A stretch of DNA of 7,224 nucleotides from Victivallales bacterium (GTDB lineage: Bacteria > Verrucomicrobiota > Lentisphaeria > Oligosphaerales > Oligosphaeraceae): the NCBI GenBank assembly GCA_017458805.1, contig JAFTAC010000430.1, forward strand, positions 1 through 7,224, given 5' to 3'. This document shows, one piece after another, positions 1-4,683 of this stretch (position 1 is the first letter of the stretch; each line of letters starts with the position of its first letter). Both the position numbers and the translations under genes were made by a program. The notes beneath the pieces are model-generated. The model had not been told where the DNA came from. It saw only the letters and a program-made list of their open reading frames with translations, and searched no databases.

Positions 1-1211
1 GCCCAGTCCTGTGGGGTCTGGTCGTGCTTGCCCGTGCGGTAGTGGAAGGAGATGTCGCCTGTGATGTTGAGGTCGGGTGCGGGCATATCGTCGGCGGGAA
101 GCCCCTGTGAGCCGAAGAGGCGATAGACTTCGGAGGCTGCCTTTGCCGCCAGGAACTCGCCGCGCGGGTCGGCCACCTGGTCGTTGGTGGCTGTGGCGAT
201 GGCCAGTGGACGCGGCGCGGAGAGCGCCATGAGTTCGTGCTGGTCAAAGGGAAGCTCCTCCTCGCGCCAGAGGTATTCATCCAGTTTGTTGACGAACCAG
301 ACTGGCACCTTGTAGTTCAGGTGGCTCTGGAAGTGCTGCGAGAGGTTTTCGCCGTATTTTATGCGATGGAGCGCACCGCCGCAGCACCCCGAATCATTGG
401 AGATGACCATGGCGAAACGCTGGTCGATGGCGCCTGTCCAAAGGGCGGTTTTGCCGAGGCGGGAGTGTCCATGCACGGCGATGGCCTGCTGACGGATGCC
501 TGGCTGGGCGGCGAGGCAGTCGAAGCCTCTGCTGAGCCCCCATGCCCATGCGCCGATGGGAGTGTAAGTGTCGTTCACCTGCTCCATTACAACCTGGTCG
601 AAGAAGAGGCGGAAGATGCTATCCTGCGCGTGGCCGACCTGGTCGCGGAAGATGTCGTGGTAGCAGATGGTGGCGGAGGCATAGCCGCGTGAGACAGTCT
701 CCTTGAAGCACCAGCGGTCTGCCTGGATGCCACGGTGCTCGCGTACAGTCGCCTCGTCGGCGTTGTCCTGCATGTCAAGGCCAGTTGGGCGCACATCCTC
801 CTCGGTGGTGGTGGCGTGGTTCCCCTTGAAGTTCAGCCCAAGGAAGGCGGGCACGGGATGGCTCTCCGCGTCCTTCGGCAGATAGAGCAGCATGTCGAAG
901 GCGGTGGTGCGCCCGTTTGCCATGCCAACGCGGATACGGATTTCCTTGCGGATGGCAAGGCCGTCCAAGGCGTCATCGCGTCTGGAAAGCTGCTCGAACC
1001 AGAGGATTTCGGGGTTTGGGATGATTTCGCCGTATTCGTACTTCTTGAAGATATCAAGGATAGTGGCCCGCTGGTGGTTCATCCACTCCTGCGCTGTTGT
1101 GACGTGCGTGCCGTCCGCCTTCAGAAGCGGGTCTGGAAGCGTGTAGTCGGGAACTAGGGATTCATCGCATGGATAGGGGCCAAAGGGTCTGTCGGGGGAC
1201 TGGTTGTACAT
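1..1211 (-). CDS. CE15 glucuronoyl-esterase-like alpha/beta hydrolase, 3' end cut by window edge
   Basis: Reading down from the ATG at 1211-1209 gives 403 open codons to the window edge, so the stop lies outside. Family CE15 enzymes cleave the ester between 4-O-methylglucuronic acid of glucuronoxylan and lignin alcohols. Diagnostic motifs are in order: GLNFKGNH (about 126-132), GAWAWGLSRGFD (220-231), the nucleophile elbow GHSRLGK with Ser250, Arg251 and Lys254, then SNDSGCCGGA (271-280), LPFDQHELMALSAPRP (320-335), DPRGEF (348-353) and GKHD with His396. Ser250 and His396 are the likely catalytic pair. The acid could be Asp273, at the place of the fungal glutamate, or Asp344 near the alternative bacterial acid. 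Only about 10-20 residues should be missing, since CE15 proteins end soon after this DW motif. GGAG lies 6 nt before the ATG, and the frame stops at 1274-1272 with no other start between, so the start is firm. The N-terminus is polar: no signal peptide or lipobox. Substrate is inferred from the family. Confidence 0.9.
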   Translation of the reverse strand, partial: MYNQSPDRPFGPYPCDESLVPDYTLPDPLLKADGTHVTTAQEWMNHQRATILDIFKKYEYGEIIPNPEILWFEQLSRRDDALDGLAIRKEIRIRVGMANGRTTAFDMLLYLPKDAESHPVPAFLGLNFKGNHATTTEEDVRPTGLDMQDNADEATVREHRGIQADRWCFKETVSRGYASATICYHDIFRDQVGHAQDSIFRLFFDQVVMEQVNDTYTPIGAWAWGLSRGFDCLAAQPGIRQQAIAVHGHSRLGKTALWTGAIDQRFAMVISNDSGCCGGALHRIKYGENLSQHFQSHLNYKVPVWFVNKLDEYLWREEELPFDQHELMALSAPRPLAIATATNDQVADPRGEFLAAKAASEVYRLFGSQGLPADDMPAPDLNITGDISFHYRTGKHDQTPQDW

Positions 1212-1247
1212 GGTGAGCTCCGTTTTAGTTGAATGGTTGCGTAGGAT

Positions 1248-1275
1248 AAAATAACCCCTATTTCCAATAGTTCAA
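1248..1275 (-). promoter_or_regulatory. Candidate sigma70-type promoter for the CE15 gene
   Basis: On the minus strand a -35-like TTGAAC (1275-1270) is followed after 16 nt by a -10-like TATTTT (1253-1248). Transcription would begin near 1241, leaving a leader of about 30 nt that carries the GGAG ribosome binding site at 1221-1218. Spacing is good but both boxes are imperfect, and sigma-factor consensus for this lineage is assumed rather than known. Confidence 0.4.
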
Positions 1276-1278
1276 CTA
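1268..1278. promoter_or_regulatory. Operator-like palindrome TAGTTCAACTA with a distal half-site
   Basis: TAGTT-C-AACTA at 1268-1278 is a perfect 5+5 bp palindrome around one central base, and it covers the -35 box proposed for the CE15 gene. A 9-bp inverted copy of its right side, TTAGTTGAA, lies at 1225-1233 and pairs exactly with TTCAACTAA at 1271-1279. The two elements therefore bracket the proposed -10 box and start site. A repressor site, or two sites bridged by one regulator, would fit. No regulator gene is in the window and short AT-rich palindromes arise by chance, so this stays a candidate. Confidence 0.3.
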
Positions 1279-1294
1279 ATCCTGTTGTTTCTGC

Positions 1295-1322
1295 TTGAAA
1301 AAGTCGGAAATGGCTATATCTT
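1295..1322 (+). promoter_or_regulatory. Candidate promoter for the deaminase-ligase operon
   Basis: TTGAAA at 1295-1300 (5 of 6 matches to TTGACA) is followed after 16 nt by TATCTT at 1317-1322 (4 of 6 matches to TATAAT). Transcription would start near 1329, leaving about 39 nt of leader before the ATG at 1368. This start site would exclude most of the upstream in-frame ATG at 1329 from useful initiation, in agreement with the ribosome-binding-site evidence. The -10 box is weak. Confidence 0.35.
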
Positions 1323-1367
1323 TTTAGTATGAAGGCATCTTCGTCGCAACAATCAAAGGAAGGTTTT

Positions 1368-2609
1368 ATGAGCATACTGATCCAGCAAGTCCAACTGAAC
1401 GGGAAGAGGAGCGACATCTTTATAGAGGGCAGCTGCATCGCCGCCATCGGTGAAAAGCTGTCCGTCACCGCCGACCAGGTCATCGACGGTAGGGAGTTCA
1501 TCGCGGTACCAGCTTTCTACAACACCCACACCCACGCAGCGATGTCGCTGCTGCGCGGCTATGCCGACAACCTGGAGCTGATGGAGTGGCTTCAGAAGCA
1601 CATCTGGCCCGCCGAGGCGAAGATGGGCGCAGAGCACATCTACTGGGGCACCAAGCTCGCCTGCCTGGAGATGATCAAGTCTGGCACGGTCTTCTTCAAC
1701 GACATGTACTTCTTCCCGCAGCGCATAGCCGACGCCGTCCGTGAGATGGGCTTGCGGGCGGCCATCGGTATGACCACGCTGGAGGCCTCGCCCAACGCCG
1801 AACTCATCCGACGAAACAACGAGGAGATTTGGGCGAACCGCGCCAAGCTGCCGAAAACAATATCGCTTACCCTGGCGCCCCACGCCATCTACACAGTCTG
1901 CGGCGAGACGCTGGCGAAACTGGCGGATTTCGCCAGCCGCGAAAACCTGAAGATCAGCATCCACCTCTCTGAGACGGCTGGCGAGGTGGAGCAGTGCAGG
2001 AAGGACCACAACGGCATGACCCCTGTGGAGTACCTCGACAGCCTCGGTTTCCTCTCGGAGAGGGTGATCGCCGCACACGCCGTCCACCTCACTGACAGCG
2101 ACATGACGCTCATGGCGGCCCGCAAGGCGGCTGTCGCCTTCAACCCGTGCAGCAACATGAAGCTGCTCTCGGGGCTGATGCCCTTCCGCAAAATGTCCGA
2201 TGCGGGCGTGAATGTGACCATCGGGACGGACGGCAACGCCTCCAACAACTCCCTCTCCATGTTCGACGAGATGAAGGCAGCCGCCATCACCGCCGAACTC
2301 TCCGCGCAGACCACCACTGCATGCACCGCCGAGGAGATTTTCACGGCGGCCACCCGCAACGGCGCACGAACCTTCGGGCTGGATGCAGGTGAAATTGCCC
2401 CTGGCAAGCTGGCGGACCTCCTGCTGCTGGATGCCCGCACCCCCTGTCTCGTGCCCTGCCACAATCTCCTCTCCAACCTCGTCTATTCCGCCGATTCAAG
2501 CTGCGTCAACACCGTCATCTGCGACGGCAAGATTCTCATGCGGAACCGCCAGGTCTCTGGAGAAAACGTAATTATCGACAAGGCCGCCGAATTCGCGGCC
2601 ATGCTATAG
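1368..2609 (+). CDS. mtaD: Amidohydrolase, 5'-methylthioadenosine/S-adenosylhomocysteine deaminase type
   Basis: A 413-residue cytosolic metal-dependent amidohydrolase of the ATZ/TRZ-MtaD group, a usual length for the family. These enzymes deaminate methylthioadenosine or S-adenosylhomocysteine to the inosyl forms and ammonia, clearing by-products of SAM-dependent reactions. Metal and catalytic residues are all visible: THTH (His54, His56), Glu83, PHAIYT with His172, IHLSET with His199 and Glu202, AAHAVHL with His237, and TIGTDGN with Asp288. Their spacing closely follows the characterised Thermotoga maritima enzyme (His55/57, His200, Glu203, His228, Asp279). GEIAPGKLADLLLLD (341-355) is the C-terminal beta-sandwich signature. 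The start is set at 1368 because AAGGAAGG ends 4 nt before it; an in-frame ATG at 1329 would add 13 polar residues, has no such site and lies at the proposed transcription start. Family is near certain; exact substrate is not, since related proteins act on other adenosine-like or guanine-like compounds. Confidence 0.9.
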   Translation: MSILIQQVQLNGKRSDIFIEGSCIAAIGEKLSVTADQVIDGREFIAVPAFYNTHTHAAMSLLRGYADNLELMEWLQKHIWPAEAKMGAEHIYWGTKLACLEMIKSGTVFFNDMYFFPQRIADAVREMGLRAAIGMTTLEASPNAELIRRNNEEIWANRAKLPKTISLTLAPHAIYTVCGETLAKLADFASRENLKISIHLSETAGEVEQCRKDHNGMTPVEYLDSLGFLSERVIAAHAVHLTDSDMTLMAARKAAVAFNPCSNMKLLSGLMPFRKMSDAGVNVTIGTDGNASNNSLSMFDEMKAAAITAELSAQTTTACTAEEIFTAATRNGARTFGLDAGEIAPGKLADLLLLDARTPCLVPCHNLLSNLVYSADSSCVNTVICDGKILMRNRQVSGENVIIDKAAEFAAML

Positions 2610-2618
2610 GAAAAAACT

Positions 2619-4424
2619 ATGACCGAAAACTTCATCAGCCATCTTGAAGAGCAGATACGCCACCACAACGACCTCTACTGGAAAAAGGGAACGCCTGAGA
2701 TCAGCGACGTGGAGTATGACCGCCTGGTGGAAACCCTCCGCAGCTGGGATCCCGAGAACCCCCTGCTGAAAAAGGTGGAGGCTCCTGCGGCGGCAGGCGA
2801 GAAGATTGTCCACACCAAGCCAATGCTCAGCCTGGACAAGGTCTATACGAAGGAGGAGCTGCGCCAGTGGATGGCGAAGGTGGCGCGCTCGTCTGACGAA
2901 CTCTTCTTCGTGCAGCCCAAGTACGACGGCATCTCCGGCAAGCTGGAGCATGGCGTGCTGGTGACGCGCGGCGACGGGCGCATCGGCGTGAACATCACCG
3001 ACAAGCTGGCCATCATCGACATCGAGTCGGAGAAGCGGGACGGCATCCTCGGCGAAATCGTCATCCGCAACAGTGCGTTTGAGACACTCTACAGCGGGGT
3101 GAAGACCAAGGCGGGCACCCCCTTCAAGAACAGCCGCAATGCCGTGGCGGGCATCGTCGCCAACGACGGCGTCGAGTTCTACCAGAAGCAGGGCGCGCGC
3201 TTGACATTCATCGACTACGACACCAATTCGCACAGCCTGAAACTCAATGAGTTCGCCGAAAAATGGGATGGCATCCAACACGCCATCGAGCAGCTGGACT
3301 ACCCGATGGACGGCATTGTCGTCCGCCTTGCGGATTCCGCATACGCGGAGGCTCTAGGCTACACGGAGCACCATCCTCGCGGGGCCATGGCCCTGAAGTT
3401 TACAAATGAATCCGTGGAGAGCGTGGTGACGGGCTTTACGCTGAGCATCGGCAAGCGCGGAACGCTCGCCGCCACGGCGCAGATTGAGCCGCGCGACATC
3501 GGCGGCGTGACGGTTACCAACGTGAAGGTGCCTGTCATTGACACGTTGGACGGGCAGCCAGGCATCCTGAGCGGCGGCATCCGCGTCGGCTCCAAGGTGC
3601 GTGTGGAGCGCGCGGGCGACGTCATCCCCTATCTGGCCGAGGTGCTGGAGGTTGGCGAAGCCGCCCCCACGGCCATCACCGATTGCCCAATCTGCGGAAG
3701 CAAGCTGGTGCGCGACGGTGCTAATCTCTTCTGCCGCAACCCCGAATGCGGTGAACAGCAGCTGAACCAGCTCTATTTCAGCGTGATGACCGTGGGCATG
3801 TTCGGCATCGGCAAGGAAATCGTGCGAGCCATTATGGACATCACGGGCATCCGCGACTTCCTCGGCTTTATGCGGCTGGATGGTTCGCTGCTTGTGGGAC
3901 AGGAGGGCTTTGGCAAGGTGCGCATCACCGCCATCATGGATGAAATCGAGAAGGCGCGCCACTGCACGCCAGATCTCTTCCTCACGGCGCTGAACGTCCC
4001 CGAACTGGGGAAGAAGGCCAGCGAAGAGCTTCTGAAAATCTACAGTGTCGATGAAATTATCGCAGGCCTCACCATCGCGCAGCTGCTGCGCGCCAACGGC
4101 ATCGGCGAGGTGATGGCGAAACGCATCAGCGATGGGCTTGTGGAGAAGCAGGCCTACATCCAGGAGTTGCGCAAGGAGTTCCAGCTGAGCCAACTGGCCC
4201 CAGCCCCCGAAGGCGACACGATTTGCTTTACGGGCAAATCGACGCGTCCACGCTCCGAGATGCACCAGGCTGCCCGCGACAAGGGGCTGGTCCCCGTGGA
4301 TGCCGTCACCTCCACCACCAAGTACCTCGTGGTCGCCGACCCCAACTCCACCTCATCGAAGGTGGTCAAGGCACGCAAGATGGGCGTGACCATCCTCTCC
4401 GAGGAGCAGTTCTGGGCTTTGTAA
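2619..4424 (+). CDS. ligA: NAD-dependent DNA ligase, short and divergent LigA
   Basis: A 601-residue ligase, shorter than the roughly 670 usual for LigA, that seals nicks using NAD+. All LigA modules appear in order. Domain Ia (1-50) has Tyr20, Asp30, Tyr33 and Asp34, matching the NMN-binding residues of the E. coli enzyme. The adenylation domain has MLSLDKVYT (69-77), KYDG with nucleophile Lys101, TRGDG (Arg117), GEIVI (Glu146), MDGIVV (230-235) and ALKF (Lys260). The OB fold includes VERAGDVIP (329-337). A four-cysteine zinc finger follows (Cys356, Cys359, Cys372, Cys377), then helix-hairpin-helix repeats (about 455-510) and a C-terminal BRCT domain (532-601). Oddities: Gln99 where LigA has Glu in ExKxDG, Trp21 at the position of E. 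coli His23, GKRG in place of GRTG, and a shorter Lys101-to-Arg117 spacing (16 residues against 21 in E. coli). AGGA, overlapping the upstream stop codon, lies 7 nt before the ATG; the 9-nt gap implies co-transcription with the deaminase. The reading frame is intact. It could be the housekeeping ligase or a second copy. Confidence 0.92.
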   Translation: MTENFISHLEEQIRHHNDLYWKKGTPEISDVEYDRLVETLRSWDPENPLLKKVEAPAAAGEKIVHTKPMLSLDKVYTKEELRQWMAKVARSSDELFFVQPKYDGISGKLEHGVLVTRGDGRIGVNITDKLAIIDIESEKRDGILGEIVIRNSAFETLYSGVKTKAGTPFKNSRNAVAGIVANDGVEFYQKQGARLTFIDYDTNSHSLKLNEFAEKWDGIQHAIEQLDYPMDGIVVRLADSAYAEALGYTEHHPRGAMALKFTNESVESVVTGFTLSIGKRGTLAATAQIEPRDIGGVTVTNVKVPVIDTLDGQPGILSGGIRVGSKVRVERAGDVIPYLAEVLEVGEAAPTAITDCPICGSKLVRDGANLFCRNPECGEQQLNQLYFSVMTVGMFGIGKEIVRAIMDITGIRDFLGFMRLDGSLLVGQEGFGKVRITAIMDEIEKARHCTPDLFLTALNVPELGKKASEELLKIYSVDEIIAGLTIAQLLRANGIGEVMAKRISDGLVEKQAYIQELRKEFQLSQLAPAPEGDTICFTGKSTRPRSEMHQAARDKGLVPVDAVTSTTKYLVVADPNSTSSKVVKARKMGVTILSEEQFWAL

Positions 4425-4683
4425 CCGCTACAACTGGAGGCAATTTGTCCGATTCATCTTTCGCATCGGCATCATCAACTGGGATTGTAGCATGTTGTCG
4501 GATAGCGACCTTCTTCGGCCACTACGCCACGCAGTCCTTGGGGCTGCGTTAATTCCGCGACAGGACTTCATACTACGCCATCGAGGCAGCCCACTACCGT
4601 GACGCCTTCGCGAAAATCAGCTGCTTTTGGAAGGGAAGGCTATGAGAGCATCTCGGCAAGCACAACATTGGAGTTTGACACAC
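4425..4683. other. Gene-free stretch with possible decayed coding sequence
   Basis: These 259 bp hold no gene I can support. They lie between the ligase stop and the preferred start of the DUF4838 gene. Plus-strand frames stay open for long runs and read as protein-like stretches, for example SYYAIEAAHYRDAFAKI on both sides of which stops occur (TAA at 4550-4552, TGA at 4643-4645). This suggests a decayed gene fragment, perhaps of a mobile element, but I cannot match it to a named family. The stretch also holds a hairpin at 4529-4549 and, near its end, two alternative starts (TTG 4627, ATG 4642) for the downstream gene. No convincing promoter for that gene was found here. Confidence 0.4.
4529..4549 (+). 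terminator. Hairpin downstream of ligase, possible weak terminator
   Basis: ACGCAGTCC and GGGCTGCGT can form a 9-bp stem with one G-U pair around a TTG loop. It stands 105 nt after the ligase stop codon. The following bases are TTAATTCC rather than a clean run of T, so intrinsic termination would be weak. An RNA-stabilising or processing hairpin for the deaminase-ligase message is equally possible. Confidence 0.3.

Noticed and set aside
237..1157. Plus-strand open frames of 140-151 residues in the left part of the window
   Set aside because: They run opposite the CE15 gene, whose ordered family motifs across the whole 403 residues make the minus strand the coding strand.
1353..2462. 369-residue open frame on the minus strand opposite the deaminase gene
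   Set aside because: It is antisense to a gene with complete catalytic motifs, and its protein is a low-complexity His/Val/Gly/Arg-rich product typical of the complement of GC-rich coding DNA.
3354..4265. 303-residue open frame on the minus strand opposite the ligase gene
   Set aside because: Antisense shadow of the ligase, rich in His, Ala and Asp with no recognisable domain.
4675..4680. Perfect TTGACA -35 hexamer just before the DUF4838 start
   Set aside because: No -10-like hexamer occurs 16-18 nt downstream (that position reads CAGATT), and transcription would begin inside the signal-peptide coding region.
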